Counted from the stretch's first letter, positions 16,510 to 27,700 are shown. The stretch is 64,000 nt of DNA from an uncultured bacterium (GCA_905215555.1 CAJMQU010000019.1:1-64000); one strand, 5' to 3'. Numbers and translations: made by a program. The notes: a model not told the origin generated them from the letters alone.

Positions 16510-19284
16510 TTAGAAAGATAAATTAAATCCAAATGCATATTGAGTCATAGTAGGATGCGATGCACCGATAGCCTCCGGATCACGGATATCAATCCCATCA
16601 ATGCAGAACAAATCATGCGCGCGGGCAAAGATTTTCGCTCCACCCAGAAAACCGGTTCTTTTCAACAACTTTTCCGGAAGTTTGTAGTACATTTCCAATG
16701 TTCTCAATTTCAAGAAAGACGCATCAGATACCCACAATGAATTATTGTTGTAGTTATTATCCGATCCTGAATAAGTAAGGCGCGGAAGGATACCGGTCGG
16801 ATTCGTCTCACTCCAGCGGTTCTCATAATAATAAGTAGAAATCGTGTTGTTGCCTACAATAGGACGGTAGATACTTCTTGTATCCAGCAATTTGCTGTAG
16901 TTGCCTGTACCTTGAAACAGAGCATACACACCCAAGCCTTTATATTCCGCTCCCAAATCAAACGAATAATAGATTTCGGGGCATGTAGAATTGTATCCTA
17001 ACGCTACTTGGTCATAATCATCTATCCGGTTATCGCCATTCTGATCTTTAAACATCAGGTCTCCGGGACGTACATCACCCAGATATTGTTTGACCTCACG
17101 ACTATCGATTTCTTCCTGCGATTGATAGATACCCACTACCTCATAGCCAAAAAGTTGGTTGAGAGAACCTCCTGTACGCTTCTGATAATCATAAGGACGA
17201 TATTCTTCATTTTGTTGTATAATCTTGTTGCGTACAAATGAGAACTGCCCGCCTACGTGGTAAGTGAAATTCGAGATCTTATCATCCCAGTTCAAAGCAA
17301 CCTCAACACCTTTATTATCAACGACACCATCATTGATTTTCGGTACAGACAAACCCAATATACCGGAAATAGCATTATTGCCACTGACAAGAATGTCTGT
17401 GCGATGATCATAAAAGGCATCAACAGCCAATGATAATTTATTCCATGCTTTGAAATCAACTCCGACATTCAGTTTATGAGATTTTTCGTATGTCAGTCCC
17501 TCAACTCCCAATTGAGTCAGTTTCATACCGCCCATAGAAGTAGGAGTATTCTTAAAAAAGTATGAGCCTCCGCCACCGTAAATATCCTGAAACAGGTTTA
17601 CGTCGTAATCAGCACGTCCGGAAATACCATACGAAGCTCTTAATTTCAGGAAGTTCAGCCAGTCGTTCTTCAGAAAACTTTCTTCCGACAGAATCCAGCC
17701 GGCACCAATAGCCGGGAATATTCCCCAACGATCATCGGGATCGAGTATGCTGGATGCAGAACCGGACAATGACACATCCACCAAATAGCGATTATTATAT
17801 GCGTAATGTGCCTGACCTATTACATCCATAAAGGCACGTCCCGTATTACGTCCTTTTGATTTTATCTTATCCATAGAGTACATGAAAGTGGCGTTCAGAC
17901 CATGCTTACCCCAGCGTCTGGCAAGGTTGGCATAAGCCTCAAAGTTGAAGTGAGTGGTAACGGAACCTACACTTTTTGAATAGGAGAGTGTACCTTCATT
18001 GGCATGAGTTTTAAACTCTTTCTCCCCCGTCTCCAAATCCAAAACAGCCGATTCATAACCGAAATTCTTCGTATTGCTGTCCCAATAGGAAGCAGTGTTA
18101 TCCAATGCGACTTTAATGCCACCTGTCAGCCCCGGCAGCAGAGCCGCCAAGTCCTGTTTCAAATGTATATCGGCAAACAAGGCACGAGTCTGAGAGCGCG
18201 CATATCCCTTACCCGAAATATTAGCGACCGGATTATTTCCATAAGTCGTAGTACCTCCCCAGATTCCTCTTTCCGTCTTAATGGGAAATGCCCCGGCAGG
18301 AACCTGATATATGGCCGTAAAGATATCTCCAACCCCTGTTCCCGGACGATTATGTTCAGAGAAGTTACCCAACAAATTCAATTGCACAGTCGTAGTAGGT
18401 GAGGCTGTAATATCTAAATTGGTACGAACATTCAGCTTAGAATACTTAAGTTGCGTGGAATAGCCATCATTATCTCCGGTGGGCTGCAAAATGCCACGGT
18501 TATCCAAGAAGTTCAACATTGTATAGTAGGTTACAAACTTACCGCCACCACGTGCCGAAAAGGTTATATTGTCCCCGTAGCTGGCTCCCCGCAGTGTCTC
18601 GTCCACCCAATCCACATTAGGATAAAACAAGGGATTGGTCTGATTTTTAAAAGCATCCAGCTCTGCCGCCGAATAGCGCGGCATTGAACCGTCGTTCTTC
18701 ATTGCCTCATTCAACGCTGACGCATAAGTATATCCATCCACAAAATCGGGTAAACGCTTCGGAGTAGCCATATTAAACTCATAAGAGAAATTGATCTGAG
18801 GTGAGGTCAGAGTACCCCGCTTCGTTTTAACCAGGATTACACCGTTGGCACCACGGATTCCGTACAAGCTGGTAGCTACGGCATCCTTCAATACGCTGAC
18901 CGACTCTATTTCTTCCGAACTCAGTTCCTTGAGAGAGCGTTCGAAACCATCGACCAGCACCAGCGGACTCTTAGAATTTAAAGTCCCTATGCCACGCACA
19001 TACATGGTGGCTCCGTCTTCCCAAACCGCACCGGCATTCTGCAACACCTGTAACCCCGGCAGCATACCGAACAACTGATTCGTGGCATTAATGCTATTCT
19101 TATGCGAAAGTTTATCGCTGGCAACCGTAGAAACGGCACCGGTAACCTCTCTTGCATCATGAGTAATATTGCGGCCATAATCTATAACCACTTTATCCTT
19201 ATGAATCGTCAATGTGTCTACTTGTGCCATCAGGTTGAATGAGCACAGTACACTTGCCAATATGATATTTATCTTTTTATTCAT
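16510..19284 (-). CDS. SusC/RagA TonB-dependent transporter lacking the N-terminal extension (pair 2)
   Basis: This 924-residue outer-membrane protein has a signal peptide (ending near LMAQ) and goes almost directly into the plug domain: REVTGAVSTV, ATNQLFGMLPGL, MYVRGIGTL, SVLKDAVATSLYGIRGANGVILVKTKRG. The beta-barrel then runs to the terminal aromatic FGFNLSF. The carboxypeptidase-regulatory-like beta-sandwich (CarbopepD_reg_2) that precedes the plug in most SusC proteins, and in the neighbouring pair-1 SusC, is absent. It should import glycan oligomers with the SusD that follows. The gene lies 30 bp after the first susD. Confidence 0.93.
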   Translation of the reverse strand: MNKKINIILASVLCSFNLMAQVDTLTIHKDKVVIDYGRNITHDAREVTGAVSTVASDKLSHKNSINATNQLFGMLPGLQVLQNAGAVWEDGATMYVRGIGTLNSKSPLVLVDGFERSLKELSSEEIESVSVLKDAVATSLYGIRGANGVILVKTKRGTLTSPQINFSYEFNMATPKRLPDFVDGYTYASALNEAMKNDGSMPRYSAAELDAFKNQTNPLFYPNVDWVDETLRGASYGDNITFSARGGGKFVTYYTMLNFLDNRGILQPTGDNDGYSTQLKYSKLNVRTNLDITASPTTTVQLNLLGNFSEHNRPGTGVGDIFTAIYQVPAGAFPIKTERGIWGGTTTYGNNPVANISGKGYARSQTRALFADIHLKQDLAALLPGLTGGIKVALDNTASYWDSNTKNFGYESAVLDLETGEKEFKTHANEGTLSYSKSVGSVTTHFNFEAYANLARRWGKHGLNATFMYSMDKIKSKGRNTGRAFMDVIGQAHYAYNNRYLVDVSLSGSASSILDPDDRWGIFPAIGAGWILSEESFLKNDWLNFLKLRASYGISGRADYDVNLFQDIYGGGGSYFFKNTPTSMGGMKLTQLGVEGLTYEKSHKLNVGVDFKAWNKLSLAVDAFYDHRTDILVSGNNAISGILGLSVPKINDGVVDNKGVEVALNWDDKISNFTYHVGGQFSFVRNKIIQQNEEYRPYDYQKRTGGSLNQLFGYEVVGIYQSQEEIDSREVKQYLGDVRPGDLMFKDQNGDNRIDDYDQVALGYNSTCPEIYYSFDLGAEYKGLGVYALFQGTGNYSKLLDTRSIYRPIVGNNTISTYYYENRWSETNPTGILPRLTYSGSDNNYNNNSLWVSDASFLKLRTLEMYYKLPEKLLKRTGFLGGAKIFARAHDLFCIDGIDIRDPEAIGASHPTMTQYAFGFNLSF

Positions 19285-19314
19285 ACTTTTGTTTATCTAT
19301 GTTTTTCAGATGTA

Positions 19315-21180
19315 TTATTCCCAACCGGGATTTTGTACCAATCCATATCCTTTATTAATTTCATTCTGCGGGAAAGCACTCAGATACCACTTCTCCGAGA
19401 ATCCACCGGGATTCCACCAGGCACGGCTTTGCTCTCCTCCCAGAAGCGGGAACTCTTCACAAATATAGCTGCCGTCATTCTTATTCTTATAGATATTCAA
19501 TCCATGCAGAGGAGAAGAGAAATGATCCTTCATCTTCCAGCGGATCAAGTCGAAGAAGCGTACTTCCTCATAGCCAAATTCACAAGCACGCTCACGAAGC
19601 AGCTCTTTTCTGAATTCTTCCTGGCTCAGCCCTCTCTTCAGTCCCTTCATGCCGACACGTGCACGTACTTTATCGACATAATGGTAAGCCAGGTCATTCG
19701 GACCGTTATTATACTCATTCAAGGCTTCCGCATAACTCAAGTAGATTTCCGCAATACGCAGATGAGGCCACTGGATGACATGACCGTTATACTCGCCTGC
19801 ACGGTCCAGCCCCCATTTCCTGCAAGATAATCCTGTCAGCAACGACTTGGCTGTCACCTGCCCTACATTCCAGTCTCTTCCTGCCGGATAATTTTCCTTA
19901 TCATCCGGTTTTTCCTTTGTAACGCCTGCCTGTCTGTTCTGGAAGACATCTCCGTCCAGTATGAATGTTTCAGATAAACGGGGATCTCTATTGACAAAAG
20001 GATTCTTCGCATGTTCCGGATTATTCCAATCAAAATTCTCTCCGTCAGCAGTCGGGAACATATCAAAATATTCCTTTGTGGGACAGATTGCTCCCCAACG
20101 GATAGCCTGGTTAGTATAGGGTTGTTGGTTGGCCTTATAGTAATTTTCTCTACGAACAGATATTAAAGTTTCGGTAGTGCCACGGTCAAAATAAGCGGCA
20201 CGGAAAGCATAACGATAGTCACTGGGATTCACATCTCCTTTTTCGACCAGCTTATAGAAACCATTACTGCCAACAGCTTTAAAGAAGGCTTCGCAAGCAT
20301 CCATCGCATGTTTCCAACGTTCACGGTCATAGTTTCCGAACCAAGTCATCAGCGCATCGGAGGCAGCTCCCTGGAAGTAAGGCTGATCGTTATTAAACAA
20401 CGGACTGGCAACAAAGAGCAGTACTCTTGCCTTCAGCCCCATCGCACCGGCTTTGGTCAGACGGCCGTCCCAATTAGACATCTCTGCCTCTGATATATGC
20501 CAAGGGAACTCCGGACAATCGATAGCTTCGTTCAGCAGTCTCACGATAAAATCGACAGTTTGCTGTAAAGTTGCCCGGGCAGGCATCTCAGCCTCATCCG
20601 GTGAAATAACTTTATCCACGATGGGCAAACCACCATAGTGACGCAACATGTGCGCATAATATACAGCCACCATCATCTTGGCTTCCGCTTTCAGGCGTTC
20701 TTTCTCTGCCTGATCCATATCAGGCACTCTGTCTATGTTGGCTACAATCAACCAGGCATTACGGATAGCCGACCACATATGAGTTTCATTCTCATTAAAG
20801 CGAACTTTTGTAGCCATAAATGTCGCTCTCGGTGAATTTTCCGTACCGGCATTATAGTTACCGGCATAATAGACTTTATTCACCCCGGAATATCCCAGAT
20901 AATCCTGATTCAAATCCGTCAGTCCTTCAATATTTCCCAACCACATCGTATTCCAATAATTACTCGACGTTTCGAGTCCCATCGGCAGATACCGATAACT
21001 GTACCACAAAACCCTGCGGGCATACTCAGCCGTAGAAAAGACCGTATCGATCGTAACGTCCGTACTGGGGGGCTTTTGCAGGAACTTATCTCCGAAAGCC
21101 AAGTCCTCGCACGCGTTGGTGGAAATCAGCAATCCCAGCAGCAACACAATAGCATGAAAATGTTTCTTTATATTTTTCAT
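19315..21180 (-). CDS. SusD/RagB-family glycan-binding lipoprotein (pair 1, acidic-glycan PUL)
   Basis: This 621-residue protein has a lipoprotein signal (STNAC, Cys24) and SusD landmarks: AKMMVAVYYAHMLRHYGGLPIV, WPHLRIAEIYLSYAEALNEY, LLRERACEFGYEEVRFFDLIRWK and a VQNPGWE end. It belongs to the large SusD class (like BT family members with long loops). It lies 21 bp after its susC partner and should be surface exposed. Confidence 0.95.
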   Translation of the reverse strand: MKNIKKHFHAIVLLLGLLISTNACEDLAFGDKFLQKPPSTDVTIDTVFSTAEYARRVLWYSYRYLPMGLETSSNYWNTMWLGNIEGLTDLNQDYLGYSGVNKVYYAGNYNAGTENSPRATFMATKVRFNENETHMWSAIRNAWLIVANIDRVPDMDQAEKERLKAEAKMMVAVYYAHMLRHYGGLPIVDKVISPDEAEMPARATLQQTVDFIVRLLNEAIDCPEFPWHISEAEMSNWDGRLTKAGAMGLKARVLLFVASPLFNNDQPYFQGAASDALMTWFGNYDRERWKHAMDACEAFFKAVGSNGFYKLVEKGDVNPSDYRYAFRAAYFDRGTTETLISVRRENYYKANQQPYTNQAIRWGAICPTKEYFDMFPTADGENFDWNNPEHAKNPFVNRDPRLSETFILDGDVFQNRQAGVTKEKPDDKENYPAGRDWNVGQVTAKSLLTGLSCRKWGLDRAGEYNGHVIQWPHLRIAEIYLSYAEALNEYNNGPNDLAYHYVDKVRARVGMKGLKRGLSQEEFRKELLRERACEFGYEEVRFFDLIRWKMKDHFSSPLHGLNIYKNKNDGSYICEEFPLLGGEQSRAWWNPGGFSEKWYLSAFPQNEINKGYGLVQNPGWE

Positions 21181-21201
21181 ATCATTTCTTTTATTTAAGC
21201 G

Positions 21202-24200
21202 TTAAAATCCAACCTTTAATCCAAAGTTTATAACTTTCACCAACGGATAGGTGTCTCCGCTAGGATTACTTTCGGGGTCACTGAAACCTAATGCATCAAA
21301 CGTCAACAGGTTATAACCGGAAAGAGAGATGCGCAAAGAACTCAGATGAATCTTACTCAAAAGGCTTTGAGGAAAAGAATAACCTACTTCCAAGTTTTTC
21401 AGACGAACATAAGAAGCGTCACGCAGCCATAAATCAGAATCTTTATAATTGTTCGGTTTACTGTTTGTCAACGAAATAGCCGGTGCCTTTGCAGAATTTC
21501 CCTTCTCCGGCGTCCAAGCATCATCTATCATGTACTTCAGCAGAGAGCGACTGTTAGTACTTCCAAACGGATACCGGTAAAAGTCTGCAACCAAACGGGA
21601 AGTCTTGAACGCACCCGCCCACGTCATACTGAAATCCAAACCTTTCCAGGAGAAACCCATTGACAGATTACCCGTAAGCAATGGATAAATAGGATTACCA
21701 ATGGCCGAAACATCATTATTATCGATTTTATGGTCTCCGTTCAAATCCTTATACTTCACATCACCGGCCAAAGGGGTAAATCCTTCGCCATGGTCCGGTA
21801 TGCCCCCTTCTTGTCCTTTCAGCGAAGCATAGTTTGCCGCTTCCTCTTCCGTAAAGAAACCGTCATATATATATCCGAACTGTTGTCCGACAGGACGCCC
21901 TGTCTTGCGCATCCATTCATAAGGCTGGGGAATTTCATCATTGAACACAATCTTGTTCTTGGCATATCCCCAATTGGTTCCGATATGATACCGGACATTC
22001 CGTATCTGATCTTCCCAACGAGCCGTCACCTCGAAACCTTTATTATCAACTTTACCCATATTTACGATAGGCAAACTTACGGCCAGATAACCGGGATTGA
22101 TATTACGGGATATCAAAATGTCTTTGCGGTGTTCAATAAAGTAATCGAAAGACGTTTTCAGGCGACTGTCAAAAAAGTGCAGATCAATACCATAATTCTG
22201 TTTGGCAGCCGTTTCCCAAGTTACGTTCGGATTACCAATCCTCGACTCTTTAGCTCCGACCAATACATTGTTAACAATTGAGCCGAAACCGTATTTTTCG
22301 GTGCTGATTGTATAAGCATCGGGAAGATACAGGAACCTGGAACCGTCAGAAACAATATCATTACCGACAATACCATACGAGCCACGTAGTTTCAGATAAC
22401 TGATATATGGTTTTAAAGATTTCATGAACGGCTCTTCCGAAATTATCCATCCGACAGAACCTGCGGGAAAGAGACCGAAGCGACTGCCTTCCGCAAAATT
22501 CTCGGAACCATTATATCCAATGCTGAAATCTGCCAGATAGCGAGTTTTATAGTCATAGGTGGCACGCCCTACTAAGCCGACATAGCTACGTGGAATACCC
22601 GGAAATTTGGTCGAATAGTAGTATTTCATGTTTTGATTATACATAAACAAAGCAGACACATTATGAGGTCCGAACTTTCTCTGATAATTCACGGCCGCCT
22701 CTAAATACCAGTCACGGGACTGGCCGTATTTCTCATCACTATACCCCAGCGTTTGCATCTCCTGGTTTTTCTTCAGCAGGACTTCATTTCCTTCTCCAAG
22801 AAAAGCCTCATAACGGTCAGCACGGCCTTCACGACGTTTAGTTATGCTCACACCACTATTATAGGCGCCTTTCACATGAGCTTTCAACCCCTTTGTGAGG
22901 AAGTCAAGTTTCTGATCAAGCACAAAGTCAAAGTTCACCACATTATTGTCATACGTATTGAAACCTTTTCCGTAGTAAGAATTCAATGCATCATACACCG
23001 TACCGAATTTTCCGAATGTCTGCGCATTAACGGTAACCCACTTTCCATCTACAATACCCGGTCCTGCAAAAGGAGGAGTCCAATATATGTCCCTGAACAG
23101 GCTCTTGACATTTGTGGCCGTACCGTTATTGTAGTTTGGTTCACGCTTGTCAGTCAGACGACCTCCCAGATTGATTTTCATGGAAGTGGTTTTAGTCACA
23201 TCCACATCCATGTTCACACGGTAGTTGTAACGGTTGTATTTAAAACCGGTCTTGTGTCCGTGCGTATCAAATGTTTTGAAAAGTCCGTCCTGAGTGAATA
23301 CACCCAGCGACGCAAAATAGCGGACACGCTTTGAACCACCTGAAATATTAAAATTATGCTGGGTCTGTACCGCTGTTTTCCTTATCAGCATATCAGTCCA
23401 ATCAGTATCTGAATAAATCATCGGGTTACTATGCGTGCGGAATGCCTCCAGCATTTCCGGCGAAAATGCCAGATTTTTTTCTGACACTCCATCACGTAGC
23501 TGAGCATTATTGTAAGTGGTTGCATAATCATAACTATTAGCAAACTCCGGTATACGGGTAGGCATCTGAAGTGCCATATTGGTAGAAAAACTGATTTTAG
23601 CTTTACCTTCCTGTCCGCGTTTGGTAGTGACCAAAACAACGCCATTCGCACCGCGCACACCAAACACGGCAGTTGCCGATGCGTCTTTCAAGACCGTAAT
23701 GTCTTCAATTTCGTTCGGGTCCAACTGATAGAACGAACGTTCCACTCCGTCTACAAGCATCAGAGGAGCAGACAAGCCTTCAGTCAACGAACCCACACCG
23801 CGCACATAAATCGTAGCATCGTCGGCACCGGGCTGTCCACTGGACTGCACACTGGACAATCCGGGAACCTTTCCGCTCAATGCGTTAGCAATACTTCCCA
23901 CAGGAGATTTCATGATTTCATCTGATTTCACCGAAGAGAGTGCTCCTGTGACTGTTACTTTCTTAGTAGTACCATAAGCTATCACCTGCACTTCTTCTAA
24001 AGTAGTAACATTTTCGGTCAGCGTTATCTTCAATTCCGGCTCACCTTTATAGACAATCTCTCTATCCTCGTAGCCTATAAATGAAACCACAATGGTAGCC
24101 CCAACCGGAACTGTCAACGTAAATTCTCCATCCAGATTGGTTGCCATACCGTTCTGGGTTCCTTTCACAAATACAGTGGCACCGATAACCGGACCCATAT

Positions 24201-24342
24201 CGTCCAGTACAACACCCTTCACTACTTTTGTCTTAGCTTGCTGTGTAATAGCTGTTGACCGGGAATGACTTTCATCCCCCAAAGCCCTGCCTGAGTGCAC
24301 GACCAATAAAGCCAACGCGAGTAACCATACTTTGTTTCTCAT
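21202..24342 (-). CDS. SusC/RagA TonB-dependent transporter (pair 1, acidic-glycan PUL)
   Basis: This 1046-residue protein has a signal peptide, then the carboxypeptidase-regulatory-like domain (about 40-115: VKGVVLDDMGPVIGATVFVKG, LDGEFTL, SFIGYEDRE), a TonB box region (LEEVQVIAYG), the plug (ANALSGKVPGL, IYVRGVGSL, ATAVFGVRGANGVVLVTTKRG) and a beta-barrel ending in NFGLKVGF. It is the first gene of the seven-gene PUL operon. The 438 bp upstream hold an operator shared with the PL8 gene and a 22-bp tandem array. The pair with the next gene is the presumed main import complex. Confidence 0.96.
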   Translation of the reverse strand: MRNKVWLLALALLVVHSGRALGDESHSRSTAITQQAKTKVVKGVVLDDMGPVIGATVFVKGTQNGMATNLDGEFTLTVPVGATIVVSFIGYEDREIVYKGEPELKITLTENVTTLEEVQVIAYGTTKKVTVTGALSSVKSDEIMKSPVGSIANALSGKVPGLSSVQSSGQPGADDATIYVRGVGSLTEGLSAPLMLVDGVERSFYQLDPNEIEDITVLKDASATAVFGVRGANGVVLVTTKRGQEGKAKISFSTNMALQMPTRIPEFANSYDYATTYNNAQLRDGVSEKNLAFSPEMLEAFRTHSNPMIYSDTDWTDMLIRKTAVQTQHNFNISGGSKRVRYFASLGVFTQDGLFKTFDTHGHKTGFKYNRYNYRVNMDVDVTKTTSMKINLGGRLTDKREPNYNNGTATNVKSLFRDIYWTPPFAGPGIVDGKWVTVNAQTFGKFGTVYDALNSYYGKGFNTYDNNVVNFDFVLDQKLDFLTKGLKAHVKGAYNSGVSITKRREGRADRYEAFLGEGNEVLLKKNQEMQTLGYSDEKYGQSRDWYLEAAVNYQRKFGPHNVSALFMYNQNMKYYYSTKFPGIPRSYVGLVGRATYDYKTRYLADFSIGYNGSENFAEGSRFGLFPAGSVGWIISEEPFMKSLKPYISYLKLRGSYGIVGNDIVSDGSRFLYLPDAYTISTEKYGFGSIVNNVLVGAKESRIGNPNVTWETAAKQNYGIDLHFFDSRLKTSFDYFIEHRKDILISRNINPGYLAVSLPIVNMGKVDNKGFEVTARWEDQIRNVRYHIGTNWGYAKNKIVFNDEIPQPYEWMRKTGRPVGQQFGYIYDGFFTEEEAANYASLKGQEGGIPDHGEGFTPLAGDVKYKDLNGDHKIDNNDVSAIGNPIYPLLTGNLSMGFSWKGLDFSMTWAGAFKTSRLVADFYRYPFGSTNSRSLLKYMIDDAWTPEKGNSAKAPAISLTNSKPNNYKDSDLWLRDASYVRLKNLEVGYSFPQSLLSKIHLSSLRISLSGYNLLTFDALGFSDPESNPSGDTYPLVKVINFGLKVGF

Positions 24343-24409
24343 AAAATAGATTTTGATTGATATTTATAAACTCTACGCTTACGATGAAAAGACCTCAATA
24401 AGCACAGCG

Positions 24410-24417
24410 CAAACTAA
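24410..24417 (-). promoter_or_regulatory. Weak candidate -7 box of the acidic-glycan PUL operon
   Basis: TTAGTTTG on the minus strand differs from TAnnTTTG at one position and would give a leader of about 60 nt. It lies 61 nt past the shared operator; in the PL8 promoter that distance is 50 nt, about one helical turn less. TAAGTCTG (24435 to 24428) is an alternative. Confidence 0.3.
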
Positions 24418-24478
24418 GCCTAATTCTCAGACTTATACTTTCCCTGCATATATGATACATGTGCACTAATCGTATTCC

Positions 24479-24504
24479 GGACAATCTGTGCCACACTTCG
24501 GACG
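24479..24504 (-). promoter_or_regulatory. Operator-like element shared with the PL8 promoter (susC copy)
   Basis: On the minus strand CGTCC, then 5 nt, GTGGCAC, 2 nt, ATTGTCC. The GTCC words repeat 21 bp apart, as expected for direct-repeat sites of AraC-type DNA-binding domains. The same three blocks occur upstream of the PL8 gene at 28939-28965. Predicted target of the HTCS encoded at 24781-28824. Confidence 0.6.
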
Positions 24505-24566
24505 TTTTTTGCCCCTATGCCTCTACAAAACAAACATGATAGCCTCTCCCACCCTAAGTCGTATGA

Positions 24567-24742
24567 TCCGTTATCTTATGACGTTACTTCCGTTACCCCA
24601 CAGCGTAACCTCCGTCACCCCACAGGGAAACGTCCGTTACATACCGAGGTAAAAACCGTTACATACCGAGGTAAAGACCGTTACAATAAGGGGAAACGTC
24701 CGTTACATCCTGAGATAAATGCTTTTACATCTCAAAAGAAAA
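24567..24742. repeat. Eight-unit tandem array with exact 22-bp period
   Basis: Units start at 24567, 24589, 24611, 24633, 24655, 24677, 24699 and 24721, with no insertion or deletion. The common form is YCCGTTAC-N8-GTAAA-N2, and the units at 24633 and 24655 agree at 20 of 22 positions. Most units hold an imperfect dyad (GTTAC ... GTAAM). The outer units are the most diverged. Units abut each other, and 22 is not a multiple of three, so neither CRISPR nor a coding repeat fits. The array fills the space between the HTCS stop and the susC regulatory region. Confidence 0.85.
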
Positions 24743-24780
24743 ACAATGTAAATGCAAGATACTGATTATTACCAACTTTA

Positions 24781-27700
24781 CTAATTCCGCTCCGCTTCCT
24801 TTCCATTCGAAGGTTCCTTTCGATAAGCCAATGGAGACACTCCGTAAAAGTCCTTGAAGCATCGGCTGAAGTAACGGGGAGAAGCAAATCCCAGTTGATA
24901 AGATATCTCCGATATATTATATTGAGGAGCTTCCTGTAACATCCGCAACGCTTCTTCCAATTTCAGTTTTAAAGTAAACTCATTGGGAGTAAGCCCCACC
25001 ACTTCTTTCAGACGGGCAAACATTTTGCTGCGCCCCATATTCAGTTCGGAAGCCAACACACTCATGTCAAAGTCCGGATTATCAAAGTTGCGTTTTATAA
25101 TACTTGTTGCTTTATCCAGCAATTCCTGATCCACCACATTCAGAATTCCGGTTTCCGGAATTGCCGTCACTGCAACCTGTGCCGCTTTGCCGAGCAACTT
25201 TTTTCTACTCTTCAGCAAATTTCCACAACGGGTCAATAGCAATTTCACATTAAACGGTTTTGTGATATAATCATCCGCACCGAACACGTATCCTTCTATC
25301 GTGCAATCTTCCGAAGTCTGTGCCGTCAGCAATACCACCGGCATATACGCCAGTTCCAGACAGTTCTTTATCTTATAGCACATCTCCTTGCCGGACATCA
25401 CCGGCATCATCACATCGCTGACCACAATGTCCGGATGCCACTGTTGCGCCATCTCAAAACCCACTTGCCCGTTAGTAGCCTTATACACTGTGTATGTGGG
25501 CGAAAAGATGCTCACCAGCATTTCCAACACCTCTTCATCATCTTCAACAAGCAGCACACGCGGCATTCCTTCATTTTTGTCCTCTATCATATCCAGGTCC
25601 GCCTCGCTTCTTTCCATTGTATCGTTCAGCAATGCTATTTCGTCCATAAGCATATCCTCACGGTCAGAGAAAGCCCTAACCGTCTTTTCATACTCCAATT
25701 CTTCCCGGGTGAAGTGTCCATTTCCAACAGGCAGGCATACCCTGAATGTACTTCCCTCGCCCAGCACGCTGTCTACCTTTATTTCTCCCTTATGCGCATC
25801 TACTATCCCTTTAAGCAGGGCTAGCCCTATGCCGCTGCCCACAAGTCCTTTTCCTGAATATTCATCTCCTGCCTGATAAAAACGTTCGAATATCTTTTGC
25901 CTGTCGTCCGAAGAAATTCCGCAGCCTGTATCCTCCACCGCTATCTCCACCATCCGCTGCTGCCGCCTGACGGACACCTTTATACTTTTCCCTTCCGGTG
26001 TATACTTAAATGCGTTCGACAGCAAATTAAAGACTACCTTCTGCATCTGTACCGGGTCGAACCATAAATCAATCTCCTCTCCCGTATCTTCGAATATATA
26101 CTCCATATTCCTTTTACGGGCAAAATCGGCAAACAACCGATAGATGTCTTTCACAAAGGAGACTGCTTCCACACGTTCCACTTTCAGCCTCATGAATCCC
26201 TGCTCTTGTTTGCGGAAGTCCAGCAGTTCCGTTATAAGAAGACGCAGATTAATCGCATTCCTATGTATTCCATGCAAGCGTCTGTTCACGGCAGGAGCCA
26301 GTTTCTCCATTTGCAGCAGCATCTCTACCTGTCCAATTATCAAAGTCAACGGAGTGCGGAATTCATGTGAAATATTTGTAAAGAAACGCAGTTTCACTTT
26401 GTTTACCTCTTCTATCCGCTCTTTCTCATTCTTTTCTTCGGCCAACGACAAGGCCAACGCCTTGCGTGCCATCTTCACCCGCCAAAAACTGTAAACAATG
26501 CCCGCAACCACAAGAAAGTACAACAAGAATGCCCAAAATGTAGCAAACCAAGGACGATGTATCGTTATATCAAGCATTATTTCCTGCCTTTCTTCATTTT
26601 TCACCTTCGTTCCCGATTCACGCACTTTCAGCACATAATTGCCCGGAGCCAAATTTGTATAATTCACGCGCAACTGGTCTGTCAATATCCAATCTTTATC
26701 AAAGCCTTCCAATTTATAGAGGTATTCATCTTTTCCTTCCAGTTCCACATAATTGGAACTGGAAAAATCAATCATGATATTATTCTGCTCAGCAGAAAGG
26801 TCCAAATGTTTTGTAAATGACAGGGATTGTGACAGCACACCCGAACCATCATCGGGAGAAACCTTCACGTTATTGATGTAAAGATTGGAGAAATAGAATC
26901 CGGACGCACCGCCTTCATGCTCCTGATACAAATCCTTCTCTCTGAATGCAATCATTCCGTCCACTCCTCCCATATAAATCCGATCATCATCGGCCATCAG
27001 AATACCACCGCCCTCGGCCACTGCCGAAATGCCTCCCTTCAGCCCCAATTCAATAGAATATATCGAATAATTGAAAGGAGAATAAATGGAAAAACCCTCA
27101 TCGCAGGTTATCAAAATATGATTCATGTGTGTTTCTGCCAGATTATAGCAAAAATCGCTCAAAAGATGACTGTTCTTTTTGGTATAATGTTTCCAGCTTC
27201 CCGTTTCATGATTATAGGAATATACACCATCCCCCAAAGTAGCAATATAAACCGTCCCATCAGCCGCTTCCATAATTCGGGTTATCCGGGCGCCGGCAGT
27301 AGTGCCTCCCTCCAACTTGATGCATTCCAGCTGATCCCAATTCTCTGTTTTCATCCTGTAAAGTTTGAAATCAGCCGCCAACCAGACGTATCCTCTCGAA
27401 TCCATCTCAAATGTCAGGAAAAGGCGTTCTTTACTAAGTAACTGAAACTCATTGCGCTCCGGATGAATCCGCCAGAAACCGTTACGGGCAGTCACATACA
27501 ACCAACCGTTCTTAAATAAAGAATGATAAATGATATGATTCGGCCCCTCTCCTGTCTGCCTGTAATGGTCCAGATAATGATAAAAACGGGCATGTTTTCT
27601 GTCGTAACAACTTATTCCACCGGTATATGTACCGATATATACCCGATCATGCTGTTTGTCATAACTCAGTGTTTTTATATTATTGTGCAGGACGGAATTT

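Noticed and set aside
24567..24742. CRISPR array
   Set aside because: Units are contiguous with no unique spacers, are diverged from each other, and no cas gene is present.
24517..24765. 82-codon open frame on the plus strand
   Set aside because: It is composed almost wholly of the 22-bp tandem units read through in shifting frames, and shows no start context or family similarity.
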